The position numbers and the translations under genes are program-made. The notes beneath the pieces were generated by a model, which worked only from the letters and a program-made list of their open reading frames with translations, made no database searches and was not told where the DNA came from. A stretch of 64,000 bases of DNA, taken from positions 107,948 through 171,947 of the forward strand of contig JALOAI010000011.1 in the NCBI GenBank assembly GCA_023228945.1, given 5' to 3'. The first letter of the stretch is position 1, and each line of letters starts with the position of its first letter. Source of the stretch: Pigmentiphaga sp. Its GTDB lineage: Bacteria; Pseudomonadota; Gammaproteobacteria; Burkholderiales; Burkholderiaceae_B. Shown one piece after another: positions 1 through 9,056 of this stretch.

Positions 1-211
1 AGCGGGCGAGCCGTGCGCCCCAGATGGTTTCGGTATGCCCGTCGGGAAGCCAGAACGGCGTGGGGCAGGGCGACGCGTCGAACCTGGCGGCGGAGGACTC
101 CGGCCGGCGCGGCGGGATGCTGCGTGCGGGAGAGGAAGCGGCCGCCGGCACAGTGGCGGCGCCGCCGGGCTCGGCCGGTGGTTGGCGCGCCGGGCCGGGG
201 CTGGAGGTCAT
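1..211 (-). CDS. YheT-family alpha/beta hydrolase, N-terminal fragment (cut by window edge)
   Basis: An ATG at 211 opens a minus-strand frame of 70 codons that runs off the left edge without a stop. The first 40 or so residues are Pro/Ala/Ser-rich. They are followed by PFWLPDGHTETIWGARLA, which matches the entry motif of the YheT/COG0429 hydrolases (WL-GH-QT-W type). The catalytic Ser-Asp-His residues lie outside the window. The start is 21 nt downstream of the zinc-finger gene stop and on the same strand, so it is probably the last visible gene of the ilvE group. No clear Shine-Dalgarno sequence is visible, so an alternative start is possible. The function of the family is poorly defined (esterase-like). 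Confidence 0.62.
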   Translation of the reverse strand, partial: MTSSPGPARQPPAEPGGAATVPAAASSPARSIPPRRPESSAARFDASPCPTPFWLPDGHTETIWGARLAR

Positions 212-232
212 GCTGGATACCGGTAAACGGAC

Positions 233-451
233 TCAGTGCCCGCCAACGCGCGCTCCCGGCTTGAGCCGATAGAGGCTGCCGCAATACGGACATTGGGCGC
301 TGCCGGAGGTGGCGACGTCGAGGTAGACCTTGGGATGCAGGTTCCAGACCGGGGTGTGGGGCCCCGGGCAGGAAACCGGCAGATCGTGGGCCTCGACTTC
401 GTAGACCGGATGGGCCGGGGCGGTATCAGTGGCGGGAGCGGTGGCGGACAT
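233..451 (-). CDS. zinc-finger (zf-CHCC) domain protein
   Basis: This 72-residue protein has one small zinc-binding module. The probable ligands are C28, H39, C54 and C57 (C-x10-H-x14-C-x2-C), with the signature VWNLHPKVYLDV before the CPYCGSLY knuckle. It matches the zf-CHCC family, also found in the mitochondrial complex I accessory subunit NDUFS6. The bacterial members have no firmly established role. It starts 9 nt after the ilvE stop on the same strand, so it is very likely cotranscribed with ilvE. The small size is normal for the family. Confidence 0.82.
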   Translation of the reverse strand: MSATAPATDTAPAHPVYEVEAHDLPVSCPGPHTPVWNLHPKVYLDVATSGSAQCPYCGSLYRLKPGARVGGH

Positions 452-460
452 GTCGCGTAA

Positions 461-1381
461 TCAGACCTTGGTGAGCCAGTGGTGGTACTTGGGATTGCGG
501 CCATTGACCACGTCGAAAAACGCCTTTTGCAGTTTTTCGGTGACGGGACCGCGGCTGCCCACGCCGATGCGGCGGTTGTCGAGCTCGCGGATGGGCGTGA
601 CTTCGGCCGCCGTGCCGGTAAAAAAGGCTTCGTCGGCGATGTAGAGGTCGTCGCGGGTGAGGCGGCGGGTATGAACCTTAAAGCCTAGATCGGCGGCCAG
701 GGTATGCACCGTGGAGCGCGTGATGCCGGTGAGCGCGGAGGCGATCTCGGGCTCGTAAATCACGCCGTCGTGCACGATGAAGAGGTTCTCGCCGGCGCCT
801 TCGGCCACGAAACCATCGGTGTCGAGCAGCAGGGCTTCGTCGTAGCCGTCTTGCGTGGCCTCGAGGTTGGCGATGATGGAGTTGGCGTAGGTGCTGGAAA
901 CCTTGGCGCGCGGCATCGTAACGTTGACGTGCTGGCGCTGGTAGGACGAGGTTTTGACCCGGATGCCTTTTTCCATGCCTTCTTCGCCCAGGTAGGCGCC
1001 CCAGGGCCAGGCGGCGATGGATACGTGCACCTTGGCGCCGCGCGGCGAGACGCCCATTTTCTCGGAACCGTAGAAGGCGATGGGCCGGATGTAGCAGGAC
1101 TCGAGCTGGTTGGCGCGCACCGTTTCGAGGTGGGCCTGGTTGATCTGCTCTTGCGTGTACGGCATCGGCATCATGTAGATGTGGGCCGAACGGAACAGGC
1201 GCTGGGTGTGCTCTTGCAGGCGGAAGATCGCGGTGCCGATTTCGGTGTCGTAGGCGCGCACGCCTTCGAAGACCGACAACCCGTAGTGCAGCGAATGCGT
1301 GAGTACGTGGATGTTCGCTTCGCGCCAGGGAACCAGTGCGCCATCGAACCAGATGAAGCCGTCGCGATCAGCCATCGACAT
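461..1381 (-). CDS. ilvE: branched-chain-amino-acid aminotransferase
   Basis: This PLP-dependent class IV aminotransferase carries out the last step of valine, leucine and isoleucine synthesis and the first step of their breakdown, using glutamate/2-oxoglutarate, in the cytoplasm. The length of 306 aa is typical. The N-terminus reads as substrate-loop WFDGALVPW, then HYGLSVFEGVRAY; K160 (in MPRAKVSSTY) is the Schiff-base lysine, and EGAGEN at 194-199 supplies the PLP-contacting Glu. I chose ATG 1381 because AAGGA lies 8 nt upstream; a second ATG two codons in (1375) is possible. A perfect TATAAT on the minus strand at 1431-1426 gives it its own promoter despite following glnE. Confidence 0.95.
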   Translation of the reverse strand: MSMADRDGFIWFDGALVPWREANIHVLTHSLHYGLSVFEGVRAYDTEIGTAIFRLQEHTQRLFRSAHIYMMPMPYTQEQINQAHLETVRANQLESCYIRPIAFYGSEKMGVSPRGAKVHVSIAAWPWGAYLGEEGMEKGIRVKTSSYQRQHVNVTMPRAKVSSTYANSIIANLEATQDGYDEALLLDTDGFVAEGAGENLFIVHDGVIYEPEIASALTGITRSTVHTLAADLGFKVHTRRLTRDDLYIADEAFFTGTAAEVTPIRELDNRRIGVGSRGPVTEKLQKAFFDVVNGRNPKYHHWLTKV

Positions 1382-1425
1382 GATGTGAGTCCTTAGGTGG
1401 GGAGTCGGATTTCGGGAAACTGTCC

Positions 1426-1431
1426 ATTATA
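1426..1431 (-). promoter_or_regulatory. -10 element of ilvE promoter
   Basis: A perfect TATAAT reads on the minus strand about 45 nt upstream of the ilvE start, within the glnE-ilvE gap. No convincing TTGACA-like -35 is seen at 16-18 bp, so either the promoter is weak or an activator helps. The position would give a leader of about 38-40 nt. Confidence 0.45.
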
Positions 1432-1458
1432 CGGGGCCGCGCCGCCAAGTGGGTGGCG

Positions 1459-1477
1459 CCCGGGGCCGGGCCCCGGG
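1459..1477 (-). terminator. GC-rich hairpin after glnE
   Basis: CCCGGGGC (1459-1466) and GCCCCGGG (1470-1477) form a perfect 8-bp stem with a 3-nt loop, directly downstream of the glnE stop. There is no T-tract, so it is not a classic intrinsic terminator. It may slow read-through from glnE into ilvE or protect a 3' end. Confidence 0.4.
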
Positions 1478-1479
1478 GA

Positions 1480-4239
1480 TCAGCCGAAGAGATGGCGCCA
1501 GAGTTCGCCAACCGTGGCGCGCTCGGGGGTGTAGCGATCAGCGGCGACGCGGGCCTTGTCGGCGCCCTGCAGGCGCAGCGCATGCTGTTCGCGGCGCAGC
1601 GTGCGATAGGCGTCGGCGGTTTGCGTGGCCAGCTCGGTGGGGATCAGGCCCGCGACCCCCGCCAGCCGCAGCAGGGCGATGTTGCCCAGATTGTCCAGCA
1701 ATTCGGGATGCCGGCGGGCGTGCAGCAGCACCAGGTATTGGGTGATGAACTCGATATCGACCATGCCGCCGCGATCGTGTTTGAGATCGAACAGCGGCGT
1801 AGGGTTGGGATGGCCGGCGCTGATGCGTTCGCGCATGGCGATCACCTCGCTGGCCAGGGTCGCGGGGTCGCGCGCCTTGAGCAGAACCGTGCGGCGGATG
1901 TGTTCGAAGCGCTCGCCCAGGCGGGCGTCGCCGGCGGCGAAGCGCGCGCGGGTCAGGGCCTGGTGCTCCCAGGTCCAGGCGCTTTCGCGCTGATAGCGCT
2001 CGAAGGCGTCGATCGAGGCCGCCACCAGGCCCGCATCGCCATCTGGCCGCAGCCGCAGATCGACTTCGTACAGCCGGCCCGACGAAGTCATGGAGTTGAG
2101 CCAGGAGACGATGCGGCGCGCATAGCGAACGTAGGTTTCGCCGTCGTGGCCGTTGTCGTCGAACAGGAAAACGAGATCCAGGTCGGATTCGTAGCCGAGC
2201 TCTTTGCCGCCCAGCTTGCCATAGGCGATGATGGCGAAAGGCGGCGGGTCGATACGGCCGCGTGACACCTGCGGCCACACCCGTTTCAGGGTTTGTTCCA
2301 GCATCAGGTCGGCCAGCAGCGAGAGGTAGTCGCCCACGGCTTCGACGGTAAGGTCGGCCTCGAGATCCTGGGCCAGCACATTGAAGCTCACCTGGCGCTG
2401 GGTGTCTCGCATCAGGTTCATCTGGCGTTCGATATCGAAGGTGCCGTCGGGCAGCAGGCAGCGGTCGAGGTCGGCGGAGAGCTGGCGCCCGGTCTGCTCC
2501 AGGTCCGGCGGCTCCATCAGCGAATGCCAGTCGATCAGGCTGTCGAGCAGCAGCGGATTGCGAATCAGGTATTGCGCCACCCATTCGCTGGACGCCATCA
2601 TGCGGGCCACGCGCGCCAAGGTTTGCGGATACTCGGCAAGCAGACTGAGGTAGACCCGTCGCTGGGCGATATGCTCGACCATGTCGAGCAAACGCTTGAG
2701 TGCGACGGCCGGAGTGCGGGTGGTTTGCGCCGCCGCCACCATGGCGGGCAGCAGGGCGTCGAGGCGGGTGCGGCTGGAGTCGGGCAGGCCGCGGATACGC
2801 GGGCTATCCAGCAGCCCGTCGACCCGCCGCAGCAACTCGTCGGCTTCGTCGGGCATGGCGTCGCGGATGCGTTCGTGCAGGCTTTCCTGGGGCGCCGCCG
2901 CCGGCTCGGGCACGGCGGTTCCGGCGCGCTGCAGGCCTGCCAGGCGGAAGACATCATGGAATGTGGCCTCGACGAACTGGCGGTGCTCGCGCAATTGCCG
3001 CCGCAGTTGATCGGCGTCCGCCAGCCCCAGGGCGCGGGCCAAGGCCTGCTGGTGGGCCGGCTGGCGCGGCAGCAGATGGGTCTGCTGATCGTCGCGATAT
3101 TGCAGAAAATGCTCGACCCGGCGCAAAAAACGATAGGCGGCTTCGAGCCGTTCGCCTTCGGCCGGTTGTATCAGGCCGGCGGCGACCTCTGCGCGCAAGG
3201 CTTCGAGCAGATTGGCGGTTTGCAGCGCCGGCATCCTGCCTCCGCGCACCAACTGGCCCAATTGCACGATGAATTCGATCTCGCGGATGCCGCCTTCGCC
3301 CAGCTTGATGTTGTCGGCCGGTACCGGATCGGGCCGCAGACAACCCAGCGAACGCCGGTTCCAGTCGTCCCGAATGCGTTCGCGCAGGCCGCGCAGCGCG
3401 GCGATGGCGTCGAAGTCGAAATATTTGCGATAGACAAAGGGGCGGCGCAGCGCCTCGACTTGCTCGAGCTGGGCCAGTGGCTGGCTGCCTTCGAAGGCGC
3501 GGGCCGGCAGCCAGCGGGCCTTTAGCCACGCATAGCGTTCCCATTCGCGGCCCTGGCTGACCAGGTAATGTTCCAAGGCATCCAGGCTCCAGGCCAGCGG
3601 GCCCGAGTCGCCGTCGGGCCGCAGCCGCAGATCGGTGCGAAAGACGTGGCCGTTGGCGTCGATTTCGCTGATCATGGGCATCAGCCGCCGCGTGAGGCGG
3701 GCATAGAACTCGTGATGCGAGAGCGGCCGCCGGCCGTCGGTATCGCCTTCGTCGCCGTAGAGCATGATAAGGTCGATGTCGGACGACACGTTGAGTTCGC
3801 GTCCGCCCAGCTTGCCCATGCCGAGTATCAGGAGTTCCTGCGGCGCGCCGTCGGCATCGCGTGGAACGCCATGCGCCTCGGCCAGGGCCGTGGCCACCGA
3901 GCGATAAGCCGTGGCCACGGCGAGGTCGGCCAGGCTCGACATGGCGTCCATCACCTCTTCCAGCGGCGCCGCGCCGGCCAGGTCGCGCACCATCACGGTG
4001 CTGAAAACACGCTGGCGCAGCTTGCGCAAGGCCGCGCGGCAGGACTCGTCGGCGACGGGCGGCTCGTTGGGGCGGATGCCGAGCTCGGCCAGCCACTCGT
4101 GCAGGCGGCTCTCGTTTATCGGTCGCAGGGCATCCTGCGCCAGGCCGTCGGCCAGCTCGGGCCGGGTATTCAGGTGCAGCCTGAGATAGTCCGACCACGC
4201 CAGGGCGGGCTGCAGGATCTCGGGATATGGGGCTGGCAT
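1480..4239 (-). CDS. glnE: bifunctional glutamine synthetase adenylyltransferase/deadenylyltransferase
   Basis: This 919-aa cytoplasmic enzyme adds AMP to, and removes it from, glutamine synthetase in response to PII and glutamine, coupling nitrogen status to GS activity. It has the family's duplicated architecture. An N-terminal nucleotidyltransferase (deadenylylating) domain carries GMGKLGGRELNVSSDID at 140-156. A linker follows, then a second nucleotidyltransferase (adenylylating) domain with AYGKLGGKELGYESDLD near 668-684. Paired DLRLRPDGD motifs follow each domain. The length fits the family (about 900-950 aa). It lies upstream of ilvE on the same strand, separated by a hairpin and an ilvE promoter, and diverges from yhdP with a 62-bp gap. 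Confidence 0.95.
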   Translation of the reverse strand: MPAPYPEILQPALAWSDYLRLHLNTRPELADGLAQDALRPINESRLHEWLAELGIRPNEPPVADESCRAALRKLRQRVFSTVMVRDLAGAAPLEEVMDAMSSLADLAVATAYRSVATALAEAHGVPRDADGAPQELLILGMGKLGGRELNVSSDIDLIMLYGDEGDTDGRRPLSHHEFYARLTRRLMPMISEIDANGHVFRTDLRLRPDGDSGPLAWSLDALEHYLVSQGREWERYAWLKARWLPARAFEGSQPLAQLEQVEALRRPFVYRKYFDFDAIAALRGLRERIRDDWNRRSLGCLRPDPVPADNIKLGEGGIREIEFIVQLGQLVRGGRMPALQTANLLEALRAEVAAGLIQPAEGERLEAAYRFLRRVEHFLQYRDDQQTHLLPRQPAHQQALARALGLADADQLRRQLREHRQFVEATFHDVFRLAGLQRAGTAVPEPAAAPQESLHERIRDAMPDEADELLRRVDGLLDSPRIRGLPDSSRTRLDALLPAMVAAAQTTRTPAVALKRLLDMVEHIAQRRVYLSLLAEYPQTLARVARMMASSEWVAQYLIRNPLLLDSLIDWHSLMEPPDLEQTGRQLSADLDRCLLPDGTFDIERQMNLMRDTQRQVSFNVLAQDLEADLTVEAVGDYLSLLADLMLEQTLKRVWPQVSRGRIDPPPFAIIAYGKLGGKELGYESDLDLVFLFDDNGHDGETYVRYARRIVSWLNSMTSSGRLYEVDLRLRPDGDAGLVAASIDAFERYQRESAWTWEHQALTRARFAAGDARLGERFEHIRRTVLLKARDPATLASEVIAMRERISAGHPNPTPLFDLKHDRGGMVDIEFITQYLVLLHARRHPELLDNLGNIALLRLAGVAGLIPTELATQTADAYRTLRREQHALRLQGADKARVAADRYTPERATVGELWRHLFG

Positions 4240-4301
4240 AGGGCCTCGAGCGGGGGGAGGGGAGCGCCAAATCAGGTATAAAGCTTAACCGATCGACGTC
4301 A
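4240..4301. promoter_or_regulatory. glnE/yhdP divergent intergenic region
   Basis: This 62-bp region separates the minus-strand glnE start from the plus-strand yhdP start. It contains TATAAA (4277-4282), a possible -10 for yhdP that would give a short leader of about 13-15 nt. No good -35 is visible on the G-rich upstream stretch. A run of G residues next to the glnE start gives CCTCCCC on the minus strand, which is not a Shine-Dalgarno sequence for glnE. Confidence 0.35.
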
Positions 4302-7300
4302 TTGACCAAGAAGCCCGCCGTGCGTTTTGCCGTTCCCGTCGTCCTGTTTCGTGGCCTGGCCGCGGTGCTGGTGGTGCTGTACTTCGTACTCGCCGCGGTC
4401 ATCCTGGGGCTGCGATACCTCGTCCTGCCGAATATCGACGATTACCGCGATCGCATCGAAACCCGGATCAGCGCGGCGGTGGGGGCCCCCGTCTCCATCG
4501 GCCGCATCGAGGCCGATTGGTATCGGCTCAATCCTCAACTGACGCTGCTCGAGACCTCCATCCGTTCCGAGCATGGTGGCGCGGCGCTCGAGCTGCCGCG
4601 CGTGGCGGCCCGCCTGTCCTGGGCGACCCTGCTCACCGGCCGTCCGGAGCTGCTGCAACTGAGTATCGAACGGCCATATCTGTCGCTGCGGCGGGACGCG
4701 CGCGGCATGGTCCACGTGGCGGATTTTCCCCTGCTTGCCTTCACGACGCCGCAGCCGCGCGGCAAGCCCGACCGCGACGAGAACGACGAGGGCAAACGGC
4801 AGGCGTGGGCCGAGGCGGATCATCCGGTGGCGCGTTGGCTGCTGGCGCAGCCCGACATCCGGATCATGGACGCTCGTCTCGACTGGCGGGATGAAACCGG
4901 CGAGCTGCCCGCATTCCATATTCCCGATGTCGACTTGCAACTGCAGTCGCGCCGCCTGGGTACCTCCCGCTTCGTCGTGGCGGTGCCCGACACCTTCCAG
5001 GGCGGCCGCCAGTGGCTGATGCAGGCCGAGTGGCAGCGCAGCTTGCTGGAACAGGGCGAGCACGGCCTGGAGTGGGGCAATTGGCACGGTCGCGTGTTCG
5101 TCTCCGCCGAGGAAGTCGACCTGCCGCGGCTGCGGCCCTGGCTGGGCGACTTCGTGCCCGACGAACTCGCCGGCGTGGCCGCCGGCCGCGCCTGGTTCGA
5201 TTTCCACCACGGCCGTTGGCGTGGATGGCTGGCCGATATCGCGGTGCGCAACGCCCGTGGCCGGATCGAAGCGGATGGCGAAGCCCTGGCGTTCAGCGCG
5301 GCCGGTGTCCGGCTCGCCCGCGACGAAGACGGCGGCGTGCGGGCCGGAGGATTCTTGCGGGACGCCTTGTTCTATCTGCCGGGAGTCTTCGAGGCGCCGG
5401 TGGCTCCGGTCCAGGAACTGCGAGGCACGGTGGCGCACGACGCGGGATCGCGTTGGCAATGGTCCGACGTCTTCGTCCGCGCGGGCGAAGCCGGACAGCA
5501 GGCGACTCTGACCGGCAGCGGCTCCTGGCAACCGCAAGCGGGACTTCGTTGGGGCGCCATCGATCTGATGGGGCGTATCGAGCAGGCCGATGCCGGCGCC
5601 GTGGCGCGCTGGATGCCGCTGGCAGTAGACGCCGACGTACGCGAGTGGTTGAGGCTGGGATTGCGGGCCGGCGAGATCGCGGGGGCCGAGGTGCGTCTGG
5701 CCGGCGACCTTCAAGGCTTCCCTTATGCGGGCTCCGAGCGCGAGCGCGGCGAGTTTCGTATCGAAGGCGACGTGCACGGCGTGGCCATCGACCTGGAGCC
5801 CGATGTGGAGCCCGGCTGGCCCCTGATCACGGGGCTGCGGGCCCGCTTGACCATAGATCGCGATCATCTGGGGGCCGATATCGCGGGCGGCGAGATCCGG
5901 GTGGGCCAGAACAGCGCGATCCAGATCGGCGCCACCCGCCTCGACATTTCCGATATGGAAGATGAGGCGAAGGTCGACGTCGTGGCGGCTACCCAGGGCG
6001 ACGCGGAATCCTACCTGGCCTATTTGCGTCAGTCGCCACTGGCCGACCAAACCGCCGGTTCCTTGGGTGCGGCGCGGATCGATGGCTCCCTGGAGGTGCC
6101 GCTGCGCGTCCGGGTACGGCTGAACGACGGCGACACCAGCGTCGAAGGGCGAGTGCGGGCGGAGGGCAATACGGTGCTGCTGCCCGGTTGGGCGGCGCCG
6201 GTGACCGGCATGCGCGGCGAGGTACGCTTTACCGAGTCTCGGGTCGAGTTCTCGGGTCTGCGCGGACGCTGGCTGGGCGGCGAATTGCGGGTCAGCGGCA
6301 GGAGTGGCGCCGACGGCGCCGCCGAAGCCGAATTCCAGGGGCAGCTCTCGATCGCCGCCTTGCGGGAGCTCTGGCCTTCTCCGGCATGGGAGCGCCTGCG
6401 GGGCCAGCTACCGTATCGCGGCTCGTGGCGCATGCGCCGTGATGGCGGCGAGTCGCTCGCCGTGTCGTCGGATCTGGCCGGGCTGGCGCTCGATTTTCCG
6501 GCTCCGCTGCATAAAACCGCCAGCCAGACCTGGCCGGTGCGAGCCCAATGGGAGCGCACACACGGCGCGTCGGGAGGGCAGTGGCGGATCACGGCGGCCG
6601 ATCGCTGGCAGTTGCTCGCGGCCTGGCCGCAGGATGCCGAGCCAGGCTCCTTGCCGCCGCGGCTGGCCTTCGGCATGCCGGCGCCACTGGATTTACCCGC
6701 GCAAGGCTGGCATCTGCGATTCGCCACCGAGGCCGTCAATCTCGACGACTGGCGCGAGGTGCTGGCCGGCTTCGCCCAGCCCGCGTCCACGTCCAAGCCG
6801 TCGACTTCCGCGCGCCGGGCGGTGGCGGGGCAGGCTCCGCGCCGGGCTGTCGGGCTTGCCGCCTTGCCGTGGACTGGGCTGCCATTGCCGCTCAAGATCG
6901 ATGTTCAGGCCCAACGTCTGACCGCCCTGGACCAATTATGGGCGCCGATGCAGCTGGCCTTCGAGATCACCCGCAACGATGTGCTGCGGCTGCGGTTCGA
7001 TGCCGATGCCGTGAGCGGCTGGATAGGCTGGAGGCCAAGTTCGGCGGCCGGGCCCGCCCGGTTGGAAATGAACTTCGACCGGCTTTTGCTGCCGCGCCGC
7101 GAGCAGCCGGCGGGCAGCGCAGGTCTCCAGCCCGCGACGGCGCCCGCCGCGGCCGGGCCGCACGATGCCGTTGAGCCCTGGGCCGATCCGGCGCGCTGGC
7201 CTTTCGTGGACGTCAACGTCGCCGATCTCCGCTGGGGCGACATCGCTTTGGGGGAACTGAGGTTCTCGGCCAGTCCGGGACAAATGGCTTCGGCGGGATG

Positions 7301-8051
7301 GCAGATCGATTCGCTGTCGCTCGTGAATCCCGACATCGCCCTGCGCGGCCAGGGCAGTTGGCGAACCCAGGCCAACCGTCCCCGCACGGCGCTGGACTTC
7401 AACGGCACGATCCACGACGCCGGCGGCCTGCTGGCCCGCCTCGGGCTGGCCGACGTCGTGGCCGGAGGGGAGGGCGAGGTGGAGGCGTCGGTGGCCTGGC
7501 CCGGCATGCCATGGGCCTTTGCCGTGCCCATGCTCGAGGCCGATCTCGAGTTGTCGCTCGACGATGGCCGCTTCCTGCCCGTGTCGTCGGCGGCGGGTCG
7601 CCTGCTGGCCACGCTTTCGCTGCAGGCACTGGCGCGTGCCGCGACGTTCCAGGGCAATGCCTTGTTCGAGTCGGGCTTTGCCTGGGACACCCTGCGGGCC
7701 AGCGCGCGGGTCGCCGAAGGCAATCTGGAGCTGCGCGGCTTCGATATGCGCGGCCCCAGCGCCGCCGCGCTGTTGTCGGGCCGGGCCGACCTGCTGAACG
7801 AAACCCAGGATCTCAAGGCCTTGATCCTGCCCCGTATCGACGCCAGCGCCGCGGCCCTGCTCGCGGGCATCGCCATCAATCCCATCGTCGGCCTGGGCGC
7901 TTTCCTGGGCCAATGGCTGCTGCGCGAGCCCCTGGCCCAGGTGTTGAGCCTGGAGTACGGCATCACCGGCTCGTGGGCCGATCCGCAAATCACGCGGCTG
8001 AGCCCGGTCTCGGCCGCGGCCGACGCGGGCTCCGAGCCTGTCGTGCCTTGA
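4302..8051 (+). CDS. yhdP: YhdP-family AsmA-like envelope protein (phospholipid transport)
   Basis: This 1249-aa protein has one N-terminal membrane segment (about residues 9-37, VVLFRGLAAVLVVLYFVLAA) and a very large periplasmic part of repeated beta-groove type. It matches the YhdP/DUF3971-AsmA family. In E. coli, YhdP, TamB and YdbH form bridges for phospholipid transport between inner and outer membrane. The length agrees with E. coli YhdP (about 1270 aa). The start is TTG at 4302; no ATG or GTG precedes the membrane segment in frame. The neighbours nitrilase and tldD reproduce the common yhdP-tldD synteny of beta- and gammaproteobacteria. Confidence 0.88.
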   Translation: MTKKPAVRFAVPVVLFRGLAAVLVVLYFVLAAVILGLRYLVLPNIDDYRDRIETRISAAVGAPVSIGRIEADWYRLNPQLTLLETSIRSEHGGAALELPRVAARLSWATLLTGRPELLQLSIERPYLSLRRDARGMVHVADFPLLAFTTPQPRGKPDRDENDEGKRQAWAEADHPVARWLLAQPDIRIMDARLDWRDETGELPAFHIPDVDLQLQSRRLGTSRFVVAVPDTFQGGRQWLMQAEWQRSLLEQGEHGLEWGNWHGRVFVSAEEVDLPRLRPWLGDFVPDELAGVAAGRAWFDFHHGRWRGWLADIAVRNARGRIEADGEALAFSAAGVRLARDEDGGVRAGGFLRDALFYLPGVFEAPVAPVQELRGTVAHDAGSRWQWSDVFVRAGEAGQQATLTGSGSWQPQAGLRWGAIDLMGRIEQADAGAVARWMPLAVDADVREWLRLGLRAGEIAGAEVRLAGDLQGFPYAGSERERGEFRIEGDVHGVAIDLEPDVEPGWPLITGLRARLTIDRDHLGADIAGGEIRVGQNSAIQIGATRLDISDMEDEAKVDVVAATQGDAESYLAYLRQSPLADQTAGSLGAARIDGSLEVPLRVRVRLNDGDTSVEGRVRAEGNTVLLPGWAAPVTGMRGEVRFTESRVEFSGLRGRWLGGELRVSGRSGADGAAEAEFQGQLSIAALRELWPSPAWERLRGQLPYRGSWRMRRDGGESLAVSSDLAGLALDFPAPLHKTASQTWPVRAQWERTHGASGGQWRITAADRWQLLAAWPQDAEPGSLPPRLAFGMPAPLDLPAQGWHLRFATEAVNLDDWREVLAGFAQPASTSKPSTSARRAVAGQAPRRAVGLAALPWTGLPLPLKIDVQAQRLTALDQLWAPMQLAFEITRNDVLRLRFDADAVSGWIGWRPSSAAGPARLEMNFDRLLLPRREQPAGSAGLQPATAPAAAGPHDAVEPWADPARWPFVDVNVADLRWGDIALGELRFSASPGQMASAGWQIDSLSLVNPDIALRGQGSWRTQANRPRTALDFNGTIHDAGGLLARLGLADVVAGGEGEVEASVAWPGMPWAFAVPMLEADLELSLDDGRFLPVSSAAGRLLATLSLQALARAATFQGNALFESGFAWDTLRASARVAEGNLELRGFDMRGPSAAALLSGRADLLNETQDLKALILPRIDASAAALLAGIAINPIVGLGAFLGQWLLREPLAQVLSLEYGITGSWADPQITRLSPVSAAADAGSEPVVP

Positions 8052-8059
8052 GCGGAGAC

Positions 8060-8080
8060 GCCCGGGCCGAAAGGCCGGAG
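8060..8080. repeat. short hairpin repeat, copy 1
   Basis: The sequence from GCCCGGGCCGA to GGCCGGAG lies 9 nt after the yhdP stop and forms a small GGCC/GGCC stem-loop. A near-identical 20-nt copy lies at 56005-56024 after the Bug protein gene, also just behind a stop codon. Both look like dispersed 3'-end elements; T-rich sequence (TTCTTC) follows this copy. Confidence 0.45.
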
Positions 8081-8127
8081 TTCTTCACGTACACTTCCAT
8101 GCATCGCTTTTCTTCCCGGAGTTCCGC

Positions 8128-8949
8128 ATGAATCCATCCGACCCATCCGCTCCCGTCAAGGTGGCCGCGGTCCAGATGGTCTCGGCGCCCGACGTGGCGA
8201 GTAATCTTGAAGCCGTCGATGCCCTGGTGGCCCAAGCCGCGGGCGAAGGCGCCCGGATCGTGCTGCTGCCCGAGTATTTTTGCCTGATGGGGCGTCACGA
8301 CACCGACAAGGTAGGCGTGCGCGAGGCCGATGGCCGCGGGCCGATCCAGGATTTCCTGGCCAACGCCGCCAAGCGCCATGGCGTCTGGCTGATCGGCGGC
8401 ACGCTACCTCTCGAGTGCCCCAGCCCCAGCCAGGTGTACAACACGACGCTGGTGTTCGATCCTCGCGGAGAACGGCGCGCGCGCTACGACAAAATCCATT
8501 TGTTCGGCTTTCGGCGCGGCGACGAAGCCTACGACGAATCCGCCACCATCCTCGCCGGCCGCGAGCCGGTGGCCTTCGACGCGCCATGCGGCCGCGTCGG
8601 CCTGTCGGTATGCTACGACCTGAGATTTCCCGAACTCTACCGGGCCTTGGGCACGCTGGACTTGATAGTCGTGCCTGCCGCCTTCACCTATACCACTGGG
8701 CAAGCGCATTGGGAGATCCTGCTGCGCGCCCGAGCCATCGAGAACCAGTGCTACGTGCTGGCTTCGGCGCAGGGCGGCAAACACCCCAACGGCCGCCGCA
8801 CCTGGGGCCACTCGATGCTCATCGACCCCTGGGGCGACGTTCTCGCCGTCCAGGCCGAAGGCCCCGGCGTGGTGTGCGGCGAGATCGATCCCGCGCGCCT
8901 GCGCGAGGTCAGGGCCGCACTGCCCGCTTTGCGCCACCGCGTTTTCTAG
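8128..8949 (+). CDS. nitrilase-family (carbon-nitrogen hydrolase) amidase
   Basis: This 273-aa cytoplasmic C-N hydrolase has the complete Glu-Lys-Cys triad of the superfamily: E49 (LLPEYF), K122 (RYDKIHLFG) and C162 (VCYDLRFPE). The sequence is closest in style to the Nit1/YbeM branch, whose members act as deaminated-glutathione amidases or omega-amidase-like repair enzymes. The exact substrate is not established by sequence. It starts 76 nt after yhdP and precedes tldD, a frequent arrangement in Betaproteobacteria. Only the 108-bp gap to tldD separates them, so a yhdP-nit-tldD unit is likely. Confidence 0.88.
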   Translation: MNPSDPSAPVKVAAVQMVSAPDVASNLEAVDALVAQAAGEGARIVLLPEYFCLMGRHDTDKVGVREADGRGPIQDFLANAAKRHGVWLIGGTLPLECPSPSQVYNTTLVFDPRGERRARYDKIHLFGFRRGDEAYDESATILAGREPVAFDAPCGRVGLSVCYDLRFPELYRALGTLDLIVVPAAFTYTTGQAHWEILLRARAIENQCYVLASAQGGKHPNGRRTWGHSMLIDPWGDVLAVQAEGPGVVCGEIDPARLREVRAALPALRHRVF

Positions 8950-9056
8950 CGCCAGGCCGCTTCCAGGCAAAACATTCGGATGCCGCCGCCTAAGCGCCAA
9001 GCGTAAAAAAAGCGCCGCCGCGTCCCGGCACGCCCCCTTTTTCAAGAGCTCCATCC

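Noticed and set aside
4299..6050. 583-codon minus-strand frame opposite yhdP
   Set aside because: yhdP on the plus strand has the membrane segment and family match; the antisense frame has none.
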